A DNA stretch of 64,000 nucleotides, taken from contig JAHCAG010000002.1 of the NCBI GenBank assembly GCA_019635015.1, positions 140,425 to 204,424 on the forward strand, read 5' to 3'. Below the pieces are notes generated by a model that saw only the letters and a list, made by a program, of their open reading frames with translations, made no database searches and was not told the origin of the DNA. How positions within the stretch are numbered: position 1 is the first letter of the stretch; the number at the start of each line of letters is the position of its first letter. The position numbers were made by a program, and so were the translations under genes. Source of the stretch: Burkholderiales bacterium (GTDB lineage: Bacteria > Pseudomonadota > Gammaproteobacteria > Burkholderiales > SG8-41). Shown here piece by piece: positions 17,535 to 26,313 of this stretch.

Positions 17535-18173
17535 ATGCCGGATCCTTACGCCGCCAACACGGCAATCTCCGCAAGCGCTGCGGCGCAGATCACCGCCCGC
17601 GCCGAGTTCCGTGTCTTTGGCAAGGACATCATTGCGACCGTCAGCGAAAAAATGTGGGACGCTGCCGCCGTGCTGCAAAAGGCCCGGCGCATGCCGCCGG
17701 AAACTTATTTCGTTTCCCGGCGCGCGCCCGGTACCAATGTGAAGGTTCGCGACGGCCTTCTCGACATCAAACTCAAGACCGGCGAAACCGCCGAGGGTTA
17801 TGAGATTTTCCAGCCCGCGGGAAAACTCCGTTTCCCGGTGGAGAGCGGAGAACTGGCAGCGGCACTCGATCACCTGCAGATCAGGATGCCTCTCGCCGGA
17901 AGCACAATCTCCTTCGAAGCCTTCACGGCTGCCGCCCGTGGTCACCCTGATCTGGCAGTGGTCGGTGTCGAAAAAGTGCGCTACGGATTCACCGTCAACG
18001 GCGTCATCTGCGAATACGCGCGCGTCTGGTTCAACGGCGCGCTGATCGAGACCGCGTGCTGCGAAAGCGAAGACGCCTCGGCCATCACCATGGCCGCCGG
18101 GGCTCTCGGCATCGCCGGCCTGCCCAACACCAGCTACATCACCGCCGCCCGCCGCATCACCGGAATGATCTGA
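17535..18173 (+). CDS. CYTH-like protein, divergent, unknown function
   Basis: The 212-aa product matches no family I can name. Its residue pattern follows that of the CYTH protein before it: E24-x-R26-x3-K30 near the start, R62/R63, K70/R72, K79/K81 (LDIKLKTG), K147/R149 (VEKVRYGF beside EKTRYKI), E160 and a final ESED beside ELQHED. I infer a second, diverged triphosphate-tunnel fold in which the classic ExExK is altered. It starts 4 bp after the CYTH gene and ends 12 bp before the DASS transporter gene, so the three are cotranscribed. It has no signal peptide or membrane segments. Confidence 0.6.
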   Translation: MPDPYAANTAISASAAAQITARAEFRVFGKDIIATVSEKMWDAAAVLQKARRMPPETYFVSRRAPGTNVKVRDGLLDIKLKTGETAEGYEIFQPAGKLRFPVESGELAAALDHLQIRMPLAGSTISFEAFTAAARGHPDLAVVGVEKVRYGFTVNGVICEYARVWFNGALIETACCESEDASAITMAAGALGIAGLPNTSYITAARRITGMI

Positions 18174-18185
18174 GGAGGAGCCATC

Positions 18186-19760
18186 ATGAGCCAGAATCCC
18201 GCACCTGCTTTCGATCCACTCGACATGCGCAATTACGGCCTGGAAAAACTCCAGGAAATTCAGGCCGGGCCATGGATGGCAAAACTCAAGTTTGTCGGTG
18301 TACCCCTGGCGATCCTGGCTTTCATGTTCTTCCATTTCCAGTGGTGCGGTCCGATCGAACTCTATGAAACCGCCAAGCTGCCGAAAGGCGTGAAGCTCGA
18401 ATATCTCTACAGTGCCACCGGCATTTTCGTGTTTTCGCTGATCCTGTGGCTCACCGAATCGATCCCGAGCTACCTGACCTCGTTCATCATCATTGTCGCG
18501 GTGGTGTTGATCGGCATCCTGCCGATGCGCACCTCTTTCGCCTACCTGGGCGAACCGGTGATGGTGCTCAACATCGCCAGCTTCATCATGGCCAGCGCGC
18601 TGGTGGTGACCGGACTGGCGAAGCGCATTTCGCTGATGCTGGTGCTGAAATGGGGACAACACCTGGGGGGAATTTTCTGGGCGTTCATTGCGCTGAACAT
18701 CCTGCTCGGCGCCTTCATCAGCGCAACCTCGGCAAAGACCGCGCTGCTGCTGCCGATGTTCATGGTGATCTCGGCGATGTACGGTGCCATGGGCGGCGCG
18801 CTGCGCAACAACGTCGGCCGCAACATGGTGCTGCAGAACCTGCTCGCCAACAACGTCTCGGCGAGCGCCTTCATCACCGGTTCCGCGGCCAACCTGCTGG
18901 CGGCGCAACTGATGGAAAAGGCCGGCGCCAAGGTGTTTTATGGCGACTGGCTGATGGCGCTGCTGCCTTTCTGCATCATCCAGTGCGTGATCGCCTACTA
19001 CACCGGCACCCGGATGATCCTGCCGATCAGCAAGGAGGAGAGCAAACCACGGCTTGAGGGCGGCATGGACCGCTTGCGCGACGAACTGCACAAACTCGGC
19101 CCGATCAGCTGGGATGAAATCCGAGCCGCCATTATTTTCATCGGCGTACTGGCGCTTTGGGCCACGGACCGCTGGCATGGAATCCGCGCCGAAATCGTCG
19201 CCGTCGCCGGCAGCGTGCTGGTGCTGATGCCGGCATTCTCGGGACTCAAGCGCTTCGGGGTAATGAACTGGAACCAGGCCGACATCCCCTGGCATATGCT
19301 GATGTTCAGCTGGGGCGCCTATGTGCTCGGCGGCATGATGGAAAAAACCATCATCGTTGACCTGTGGGTGGCCGACTTCTTCAAGATCTGGGGCATCACT
19401 GCCGAAACACCGAAAGTACTGGTATTCGTGGTGATGGCGGCCCTGTTCGGCCTGACCACCCTGATCAGCGAAAGCAAGACGGCGCGCACCATCATCATGT
19501 TCCCGATCCTGATCGCCACCGCCAGGCAGTTCGGCTGGGACATCGTCGGCTTCTGCCTGCCGATGGCCTATCTGATCAACCAGGTCTACGTGCTGTACTT
19601 CAACTCCAAGCCGGCGAACATCAGCTACCTGACCAACCAGTATTCCACCTGGGACGGCTTCAAGTTCGGCATGATCCAGCTGATTCTGGTCATCGCGCTG
19701 CTGGTGCCCTGGACACACTACGTGATGCCGCTGATGGGCTTCGACAGCAAACTGTGGTGA
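18186..19760 (+). CDS. DASS/SLC13-family anion transporter
   Basis: A 524-aa polytopic membrane protein of the divalent anion:Na+ symporter type. The two substrate-binding hairpins are recognisable as SATSAKT (179-185, followed by ALLLPM) and SESKTART (near 430, followed by IIMFPI). These replace the usual SNT motifs, so it is a divergent member. LTESIPSYLTS (90-100) corresponds to the DASS motif after the first scaffold helices. It has a long soluble N-terminus of about 35 residues. Located in the CYTH operon (SD GAGGAG), it may move phosphate, sulfate or a dicarboxylate. Substrate unknown. Confidence 0.78.
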   Translation: MSQNPAPAFDPLDMRNYGLEKLQEIQAGPWMAKLKFVGVPLAILAFMFFHFQWCGPIELYETAKLPKGVKLEYLYSATGIFVFSLILWLTESIPSYLTSFIIIVAVVLIGILPMRTSFAYLGEPVMVLNIASFIMASALVVTGLAKRISLMLVLKWGQHLGGIFWAFIALNILLGAFISATSAKTALLLPMFMVISAMYGAMGGALRNNVGRNMVLQNLLANNVSASAFITGSAANLLAAQLMEKAGAKVFYGDWLMALLPFCIIQCVIAYYTGTRMILPISKEESKPRLEGGMDRLRDELHKLGPISWDEIRAAIIFIGVLALWATDRWHGIRAEIVAVAGSVLVLMPAFSGLKRFGVMNWNQADIPWHMLMFSWGAYVLGGMMEKTIIVDLWVADFFKIWGITAETPKVLVFVVMAALFGLTTLISESKTARTIIMFPILIATARQFGWDIVGFCLPMAYLINQVYVLYFNSKPANISYLTNQYSTWDGFKFGMIQLILVIALLVPWTHYVMPLMGFDSKLW

Positions 19761-20455
19761 GAGTGCACGATCTGCCGCAAAGCCTGGTGCCGATCCTCCA
19801 TGTCGCCGCCGCGCTCGCGGCCGGAGGCATGATCGGCATCGAACGCACTTTTCGGGGCCGGGCCGCGGGTTTTCGCACTTACGCGCTGGTGTGCATGGGC
19901 TCGGCAATGGCCATGGTTGTCGCGGTATTCCCCAATCCATGGCTTGCGGCCGCAGCCAACGCACCAGTCGACGTCACCCGCATCGTGCAAGGCATATTGA
20001 CCGGCATCGGTTTCCTCGGTGCCGGCATCATTGTGAAGCATGGTTTTTCGATACGGGGCCTCACCACTGCAGCCTCGGTATGGACTACTGCGGTGATTGG
20101 CGTTCTGATCGGCGGCCGTTATTACTGGGAAGCAGCAGCCAGCGTGCTGCTGGTGCTGGGCACGCTCTCGCTGTTCCGCCGCATCGAAGACGGCATGCAC
20201 AAGGAAAATTATGCGCGGGTGAAACTCTCGGTGTCCCGCGCACCGGGCCTCCCGAAGTCGGAAATTGACTCTTTGATCCTGCAATCCGGACTGCAGATCG
20301 AGCAGGTTTCATACGGGCTGGAGAAAAACCGCAGCGCCCTTGACTACGAATACGCGGTCTCCGGCTTCGACCCTGCAAGCCTGGGCATGCTCGCCGAGCA
20401 CCTTGGCACCAAAGCCGAAATCACCGCATTCCAGATCTACCCCAGCCACGAATAG
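19757..20455 (+). CDS. MgtC/SapB-family membrane protein
   Basis: A 232-aa protein with four or five N-terminal hydrophobic segments and the MgtC signature GGMIGIERTFRGRAAGFRTYALVCMGSA (in two parts, about 18-45), then GILTGIGFLGAGIIVKHG and IRGLTTAASVWTTA. The C-terminal 85 residues form a soluble ACT-like domain, as in longer MgtC proteins. MgtC proteins are linked to growth in low magnesium and to phosphate and ATP homeostasis. The start is uncertain among GTG codons at 19754, 19757 and 19763. I chose 19757, which overlaps the DASS stop as GTGA and implies coupled translation. Confidence 0.85.
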   Translation: MRVHDLPQSLVPILHVAAALAAGGMIGIERTFRGRAAGFRTYALVCMGSAMAMVVAVFPNPWLAAAANAPVDVTRIVQGILTGIGFLGAGIIVKHGFSIRGLTTAASVWTTAVIGVLIGGRYYWEAAASVLLVLGTLSLFRRIEDGMHKENYARVKLSVSRAPGLPKSEIDSLILQSGLQIEQVSYGLEKNRSALDYEYAVSGFDPASLGMLAEHLGTKAEITAFQIYPSHE

Positions 20456-20516
20456 TCGTGGGTGGTGAAAGTTTGCCGGGATAAGTAATAAACATCTGTT
20501 TTAATTTATCTTTTTA

Positions 20517-20542
20517 CGGTTTTCCCGGTGTAATGAAAACCG
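20517..20542. promoter_or_regulatory. Inverted repeat before the SLC13/RCK gene
   Basis: CGGTTTT and AAAACCG form a perfect 7-bp inverted repeat with a 12-nt spacer, 28 bp before the start codon. The preceding 40 bp are AT-rich. A candidate -10 (TAATAC) lies at 20560-20565. It may be an operator. Confidence 0.3.
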
Positions 20543-20570
20543 GATACAGTGCTGCCCGATAATACAGGGC

Positions 20571-22409
20571 ATGAGCACAGAACAAATCCTCGTCCTCGTC
20601 ATCCTCGCCGCCACCACCGCGATGTTCCTCCGGGGCCGCTGGCGCCACGACATGGTGGCGGTCGGTGCGCTGCTCGCCTGTGTCGCAGCAGGCCTGGTAC
20701 CCGCAGCCGAGGCCTTTGCCGGCTTTGGTCATCCTGCGGTGATCACCGTGGCCTGCATCCTGATCCTGAGCAGCGGACTCAAGAACTCCGGCGCTGTCGA
20801 TGTGTTGACGCGTTACGCGGTGCCGGCATCTGCAGGCCCGACACTGACCATCGCCGCGCTGACCGCGCTTGCCGCGCTGCTCTCCGCCTTCATGAACAAC
20901 GTCGGCGCGCTCGCCCTGCTGATGCCGGTGGCGATGCAGATTGCCGCAAAACAGTCGCTGCCGCCGGGACAGGTCCTGATGCCGCTCGCCTTCGGTTCGA
21001 TTCTCGGCGGCATGACCACGCTGATCGGTACACCGCCCAACCTGATCGTCTCCGGATTCCGCCAACAGGCGGGCGCCGGCGGTTTTGCAATGTTTGACTT
21101 TGCGCCGGTAGGCCTCGCAGTGACGGCGGGCGGCGTGCTTTTCATCGCGCTCATCGGATGGCGGCTGGTGCCGGCGCGCAAACAGGCGGTCACCGAGGGC
21201 TTCGACACCGGCGCCTACCTCACCGAAGCCAAGGTGTCGGAGGACAGCAGCGCCGCCGGCAAGCGGCTGTTCGAAATCGACAAGGCGCTGGACGAAACCG
21301 ATGCCCAGATCATCGGAGTCGTGCGCAACAACGTGCGTGTCACCGCGCCCAGCCGCGGCTGGCTGGTGCGCCCGGGGGACATCCTGGTCATCGAGGCCGA
21401 AGCCGGGGCCTTGCCCACGGCGCTGTCGGCGCTGGGACTGCGGCTCGAGGAAGACAAGCTGCCTCCACCGGCCGAAACGGACGGCAGCACGGAGTCCGCC
21501 ACCAGGCCCGTGCCCGAGGGCGGGGAAGGCAAGCCGGAAACCCAGGCGTCCGCCGAGGATGTCATCCTGATGGAACTGGCGGTGCTGCCGGCCTCTTCGC
21601 TCACCGAACGCTCGGCCAGTGACCTGCTGCTGCGCACCCGCTACGGCATCAACCTGCTCGCGGTATCGCGCCAGGGCCGCCGCTCGCTGGCACGGCTGCG
21701 CTCCATGCGCCTCGCCGCCGGCGACGTGCTGCTGATGCAGGGATCACCCGAAGCACTGGCGGAATTCGCAACAAACGCCGGCTGCGTGCCGCTGGCGACG
21801 CGCGAACTGCGCATTCCGGACAAGCGCCGCGCCATCACTGCCTGCGGGATCATGGCTGCGGCAGTCACCGCCGCGGCGCTCGGTGTGCCGGCCGCACTCG
21901 CCTTCACGGCCGGCGTGCTCGCGTCCATGGCGCTGCGCACGGTGCCTCCGCGCAGCGCCTACGAAGCCGTGGACTGGCCGGTGATTGTCCTGCTCGCCGC
22001 GCTGATCCCGGTCGCCGGCGCCATGGAATCCACGGGCGCGGCCGACATCATTGCCCGCGTCATGCTGGACAACGTCGCCGGCGGCCATGCGATTCTCGGC
22101 CTTGCCCTGGTCATGGTGGTCACGATGACACTGTCGGACCTGATGAACAATGCCGCCACCGCCGCGGTGATGTGCCCGATCGCCATCAGCACCGCGAACC
22201 AGCTCGGCGTCAGCATCGATCCCTTCCTGATGGCTGTTGCCATCGGCGCCTCCTGCGCCTTCCTCACCCCGATCGGCCACCAGAACAACACCCTGATCCT
22301 CGGCCCCGGCGGCTTCCACTTCGGCGACTACTGGCGCATGGGGCTGCCGCTGGAACTGCTGGTGATCGCGGTCAGCCTGCCGATGCTGCTGGCGGTTTGG
22401 CCGCTGTAA
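20571..22409 (+). CDS. SLC13-family permease with two RCK_C domains
   Basis: A 612-aa ion transporter with an N-terminal membrane half (about 5-200), two cytoplasmic TrkA-C/RCK_C domains (about 220-290 and 325-395) and a C-terminal membrane half (about 415-612). The re-entrant motifs are FMNNVGALALLMPV with IGTPPNLIVS in the first half and LMNNAATAAVMCPIA with LTPIGHQNN in the second. This architecture is common among putative sulfate, phosphate or potassium-linked transporters. It is separated from mgtC by an AT-rich 115-bp gap and may be a separate transcript. Its substrate is unknown. Confidence 0.85.
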   Translation: MSTEQILVLVILAATTAMFLRGRWRHDMVAVGALLACVAAGLVPAAEAFAGFGHPAVITVACILILSSGLKNSGAVDVLTRYAVPASAGPTLTIAALTALAALLSAFMNNVGALALLMPVAMQIAAKQSLPPGQVLMPLAFGSILGGMTTLIGTPPNLIVSGFRQQAGAGGFAMFDFAPVGLAVTAGGVLFIALIGWRLVPARKQAVTEGFDTGAYLTEAKVSEDSSAAGKRLFEIDKALDETDAQIIGVVRNNVRVTAPSRGWLVRPGDILVIEAEAGALPTALSALGLRLEEDKLPPPAETDGSTESATRPVPEGGEGKPETQASAEDVILMELAVLPASSLTERSASDLLLRTRYGINLLAVSRQGRRSLARLRSMRLAAGDVLLMQGSPEALAEFATNAGCVPLATRELRIPDKRRAITACGIMAAAVTAAALGVPAALAFTAGVLASMALRTVPPRSAYEAVDWPVIVLLAALIPVAGAMESTGAADIIARVMLDNVAGGHAILGLALVMVVTMTLSDLMNNAATAAVMCPIAISTANQLGVSIDPFLMAVAIGASCAFLTPIGHQNNTLILGPGGFHFGDYWRMGLPLELLVIAVSLPMLLAVWPL

Positions 22410-22429
22410 GCAGGCCGCAAACACCGTAA

Positions 22430-23605
22430 TCAAGCCTTCGGTGGGCGTGCCCGCACGGCGGCTTCATTGACCTCGATGCCCCAGCCGGGCTTTGTCGGCA
22501 GCACAAACTCGCCGTTCTCGATCACCGGCGGCAGATCCACCAGTTCGTCACGCCAGGGCACCGCATCGATGTCCGTCTCCATGATCCGGAAGTTGGGTAT
22601 CGCCGCGCAGAAATGCGCGGAGATCACGCTCGAGAGATGTCCGTAGAAATTGTGCGGCGCGACGTTCACCTCGTAAACATCCGCCATTGCAGCAATCTTC
22701 AGCGACTCCATGTAGCCGTTCCAGATCACGTCGACAATTGCGACGTCCATCGCATAGTTCTCGAAAAACGGCTTGAAGTCCCGCCGCTCGCACAAGGTCT
22801 CGCCTGAAGCGATCGGGCATGGCGCATCACGCCGCAGCAGCGCCAGGGAAGGTGCGTCATGGGTGTCGATTTCCAGCCATGAGAGTCCGGCCGGGGCCAC
22901 CGCATCGGCAATGCGCCGGAACCCCTCGGTCTTGTAGTTGAAATTGAGGTCCATCATGATGCCCATCGAAGGCCCCGCGCCGGATCGGAAAGCGCCGACC
23001 GTGTCGGCAGCGGCCTGCACGATGTCGCGGTCCCAGTTCAGCTCCGGAAAACCCTTGTTGTGGCCAAACCCGGGCCGGTAAGCAGTCAGTGTCTTCCCGT
23101 CGCTCAGCATCACGTTGGTCTTGAGTCCGCGGAATCCGCGCTGCCGGACCTCCTCGCCAAGCCGCGCCAGGTCGTCGTAGCAGTGCATCCGCGGCAACCC
23201 GAGCATTTCCGCGTAACGCACCCGGTAGCTGCCGCAATGCGACCAGTACACCGGCAGGCGCTTGCGAACCGCGCCGCCGAAAAGCGCGTAAACCGGAACC
23301 CCCAGCGCCTTGCCCTTGATGTCGAACAGCGCGTTTTCTATGGCGGCAATGGCCTGGCGGTTGATGCCGCCGCGCGACTGCATGGTCTTGGTGCGCAGGT
23401 GGCAGTTGATCAACTCGATGTCCCGCGGATCCTTGCCCACCACGGTGGGTGCGAGCGCCTCGATCACCCGGCTCAGTCCGGCGCTGCCAAAGCTTTCGTT
23501 GTACTCCGACCAGCCGACCAGCCCTTCGTCGGTCATCACCTTCAGAAACGAAAATATCCGCCACCCGGCGTCGCACTGCAGAGTCTCGATACGCGTTATT
23601 TTCAT
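22430..23605 (-). CDS. Mandelate racemase/muconate-lactonizing (enolase superfamily) enzyme, probable sugar-acid dehydratase
   Basis: A 391-aa enolase-superfamily protein. The three metal ligands are visible at the expected spacing: D219 (MMDLNFNY), E245 (LEIDTHD) and E269 (ASGETLC). K162 lies in the second-strand base position (GLKTNV), D292 is in VDVIWNG, and H318 in APHNFYG is the candidate general base. An N-terminal capping domain covers about 1-115. These residues suit an acid-sugar dehydratase more than a racemase, but the substrate is open. It is the last gene of a minus-strand operon with a Bug protein and a sulfatase. Confidence 0.82.
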   Translation of the reverse strand: MKITRIETLQCDAGWRIFSFLKVMTDEGLVGWSEYNESFGSAGLSRVIEALAPTVVGKDPRDIELINCHLRTKTMQSRGGINRQAIAAIENALFDIKGKALGVPVYALFGGAVRKRLPVYWSHCGSYRVRYAEMLGLPRMHCYDDLARLGEEVRQRGFRGLKTNVMLSDGKTLTAYRPGFGHNKGFPELNWDRDIVQAAADTVGAFRSGAGPSMGIMMDLNFNYKTEGFRRIADAVAPAGLSWLEIDTHDAPSLALLRRDAPCPIASGETLCERRDFKPFFENYAMDVAIVDVIWNGYMESLKIAAMADVYEVNVAPHNFYGHLSSVISAHFCAAIPNFRIMETDIDAVPWRDELVDLPPVIENGEFVLPTKPGWGIEVNEAAVRARPPKA

Positions 23606-23650
23606 GTCCTCTCCCGTGGGGCCATCGCGCCGGTTTGGCCGGCGTCGCCG

Positions 23651-24667
23651 CTAGTTTTTGATGCCCGCACGCCGGATGATATCGCGCCATTTCGCAATTT
23701 CGGTTCGGAAGAATTTGGCGAAATCCTGTGATGACTCGTCCACCGGCTCGGCACCCTCGCGCGCGAAAAATTCCTTTGTCTGCGGTTGCTGCATCGTGCC
23801 ACGGATATTCGCATGCAGCCATTTGACGATGGCGTCCGGAGTCTTGGCCGGCGCAAACATGCCGTGCCACTGCACCGCCTCGAAGCCCGGCAGACCCGAC
23901 TCCGCCATTGTCGGCACCTGCGGCAGCAGGGAAATGCGGCTTTTCGAAGTGACCGCCAGCACCCGCAGCTTGCCATTGTCCAGGTGCGGCCGGGCCAGGG
24001 GGGTCACCAGCATCGCGAAACCGACCTCTCCGCTGACCACCGCGTTCATCACCGGTCCGGCGCCGCGGTACGGCACAAAAACCATGTCGGTACCGGTATG
24101 CTGCTTCATCAACTCGATGCTCAGGCTGCCCTGCGACCCGGCGCCGGTTCCGCCGTAATTCAGCTGTCCCGGTCTTGCCCGGGCCAGCGCAATCAGCTGC
24201 TTCACATTCGTCGCGGGCAGCGAAGGATGCACGGCAAGCACAAACGGAATCATCACCGGCCTCGAGACCGTGATGAAGTCGCGCTCGACATCATAGGAGA
24301 GCTTCGGATAGAGGGTGTTGTGGTTCATGATCGATGACGCGGAATACAGCAATGTGTAACCGTCCGGCACCGCAGCGGCCGCCATCGCCGTGCCGATCGT
24401 GCCCCCGCCTCCGGAACGGTTGTCGATGATGACGTTGCGGGACGAGGTTTTGGTGATGCCCTGCCCGATCACGCGCGCGAACATGTCCGTTCCGCCGCCC
24501 GCCGCGAACGGCACGATGACCGTGATGTTTTTCGAAGGGTAATCGTCCGCCGCCGCGAACAGCGGCAGACAGGCCAGCATTGCCGCCGGCCAACCCGGCC
24601 ATCGACTCCGCCGGCCAGCTCTCGAACGGAAAAACAGCACTGCACGAATGCCCGCCATCGCTTTCAT
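23651..24667 (-). CDS. Tripartite tricarboxylate (Bug/TctC) binding protein
   Basis: A 338-aa periplasmic binding protein of the Bug family. The N-terminus is long and arginine-rich (two RR pairs), with a hydrophobic run to about residue 40. The mature part starts YPSKNITVIVPFAAGGGTD, followed by IDNRSGGGGTIG and VFVPYRGAGP. It lies between the sulfatase and enolase-superfamily genes on the same strand, so its ligand is probably the substrate of those enzymes. No TctA/B genes are adjacent. Confidence 0.88.
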   Translation of the reverse strand: MKAMAGIRAVLFFRSRAGRRSRWPGWPAAMLACLPLFAAADDYPSKNITVIVPFAAGGGTDMFARVIGQGITKTSSRNVIIDNRSGGGGTIGTAMAAAAVPDGYTLLYSASSIMNHNTLYPKLSYDVERDFITVSRPVMIPFVLAVHPSLPATNVKQLIALARARPGQLNYGGTGAGSQGSLSIELMKQHTGTDMVFVPYRGAGPVMNAVVSGEVGFAMLVTPLARPHLDNGKLRVLAVTSKSRISLLPQVPTMAESGLPGFEAVQWHGMFAPAKTPDAIVKWLHANIRGTMQQPQTKEFFAREGAEPVDESSQDFAKFFRTEIAKWRDIIRRAGIKN

Positions 24668-24737
24668 GTCGCCTCCTCAGGGTTGTGCTGATTTATTGTG
24701 CTAGCCCCTTGTTACATTCAGATGTGGCGCCAGCCCG

Positions 24738-26189
24738 TTACTGGTATTCCGGCTTTTCCCCGGGCGCCGGCGTCGATCCGAACCCGCCTTTCTTCACCAC
24801 CGCATCGCGGCCGCCATGGCGCTCGACCAGCGCTCGCTGGTCAGTCTTGGCGCGGGCATCGACCGCATCGGGATCGACGATGCTGCGCAGCTCGCGCTCC
24901 ATCCGGTTCAGCACTTCCCTGCTGGCGGGCTCGGCACTGATGTCCCGCAATTCGCCGGGATCGTCCGCCAGGTCATAGAGCTGCGGCCGGAAGCCGACGT
25001 AATGCAGGTATTTCATGCGTCCCCGGCGCAGCATGAAGGCCCCGGAAGCGGCGCCGGTGGCGTGGTACTGCGTCATCAGCGGCCGCTCCGGATCGTCGGG
25101 CGCCGCAGCCATCCCGAACAGCGAGCTGCCCGGCAGGTCGCGGTCCTCTCCGGCCAGGGGCACGCCGCAGCAGTCAAGCACGCTCGGAAAAACATCCATC
25201 AGGGAAGCCGCCGCGGCAATCCGCCTGCCGCGGGGAACATCGGGCCCCGCCACAATCAGCGGAATTCCCGCGGCCTCCTCGGTCATCGTCCCCTTGCCCC
25301 ACATCGCCCGCGAGCCGAGATCCTCACCATGGTCGCTGGTGTAGATGATCCGGGTTTTGTCCTCCAGGCCCGCCTGCCGCAACGCGGCGAGCACCCTGCC
25401 GACGTTGTCGTCAAGAAAGCTGGTCAGCGCGTAATACGAACGGATCGCCAGGCGACGGCTGTCGTCCGTGAAATGGGGGTCCACCACGTGCGAGGCGCGG
25501 CGCGCCTGCAGCCAGGGATGATCCTGCGCCGGATCCGGCGGCAAAGGCTTGGGCATCGGCAAGTCGATGCCCTCGTAGCGGTCGAAACAGTCCTGCGGCG
25601 CAAACCACGGCGGATGCGGCGCGACGAAGGACACGAACAGCATCCACGGCTTCGCATTCTTTGCAGTCTCGCCCAGCAGCCACTCGCAGGCATGGTCTGC
25701 AATCTGGCGGTCATACCGCGTATAACCCGACTCCCCGACGCCGATCTTGTTGACCAGATCCCGCGCCTTGCGCCGCACCGGCATCGGATCCTTGACCGAT
25801 CCCATCACGTCGCCGATGCCGTTGACGATGTGCATCGGCAGTATCTGGCGGTCGAAACCGGTGTCGTCCTGCTCGTTGCGGTAATGCAGCTTGCCGATGG
25901 ACTCGACGCGCAACCCCCGCGCCTGCAGCCGGTGCCCCCAGCTGGGCACCTGCCCGGTGTACGGCAAAGCATTGTCCCAGCAGCGCGTCTCGTGCACCTG
26001 GCGTCCGGTTGCCAGTGCGGCGCGTGCCGGCACGCAGATCGGCGACGGCGAGTACGCATTCTCGAACACCGTTCCCGCGGCGGCCAGGCGGTCAAGCACC
26101 GGTGTTTTGACCCACCGGTTGCCGTAACAGCCGGTCACTCCGCGGCTGTGCTGGTCGGACATGATGAAAAGCAGGTTCGAAGGTTTCAT
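24738..26189 (-). CDS. Sulfatase (alkaline-phosphatase superfamily)
   Basis: A 483-aa type I sulfatase. The formylglycine-forming motif CxPxR is present at C52 (PICVPARAALATGR), preceded by the metal-binding MSDQHSRG (D12). Later SDHGEDLG supplies the other metal ligands. It has no signal peptide, so it should act in the cytoplasm on an imported sulfate ester such as choline-sulfate-like or sugar-acid compounds. It is the first gene of the operon that also encodes the Bug protein and dehydratase. It is divergent from a LysR gene that probably controls it. A phosphonate monoester hydrolase activity is a possible alternative. Confidence 0.85.
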   Translation of the reverse strand: MKPSNLLFIMSDQHSRGVTGCYGNRWVKTPVLDRLAAAGTVFENAYSPSPICVPARAALATGRQVHETRCWDNALPYTGQVPSWGHRLQARGLRVESIGKLHYRNEQDDTGFDRQILPMHIVNGIGDVMGSVKDPMPVRRKARDLVNKIGVGESGYTRYDRQIADHACEWLLGETAKNAKPWMLFVSFVAPHPPWFAPQDCFDRYEGIDLPMPKPLPPDPAQDHPWLQARRASHVVDPHFTDDSRRLAIRSYYALTSFLDDNVGRVLAALRQAGLEDKTRIIYTSDHGEDLGSRAMWGKGTMTEEAAGIPLIVAGPDVPRGRRIAAAASLMDVFPSVLDCCGVPLAGEDRDLPGSSLFGMAAAPDDPERPLMTQYHATGAASGAFMLRRGRMKYLHYVGFRPQLYDLADDPGELRDISAEPASREVLNRMERELRSIVDPDAVDARAKTDQRALVERHGGRDAVVKKGGFGSTPAPGEKPEYQ

Positions 26190-26272
26190 TCAGGAATTCC
26201 CGTCAACTCGGCCGGGCCGCCGGCCCTGCTTTTTCGGTGGCGGCATCCTGACACGGCACTTATATAATGACA

Positions 26273-26292
26273 AATAGCCTGAATTGGCTATT
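26273..26292. promoter_or_regulatory. Candidate LysR operator and promoter between divergent genes
   Basis: AATAGCC-TGAATT-GGCTATT is a perfect 7-bp palindrome 22 bp before the LysR start codon. A TATAAT lies just upstream at 26263-26268. The position in the 124-bp divergent gap suits autoregulation and control of the sulfatase operon. Confidence 0.5.
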
Positions 26293-26313
26293 CACATAAC
26301 TTTTCGGAATGCC

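Noticed and set aside
17496..19964. 822-aa minus-strand frame over the CYTH-DASS region
   Set aside because: The plus-strand genes carry clear motifs and ribosome-binding sites, whereas this frame shows only biased low-complexity residues.
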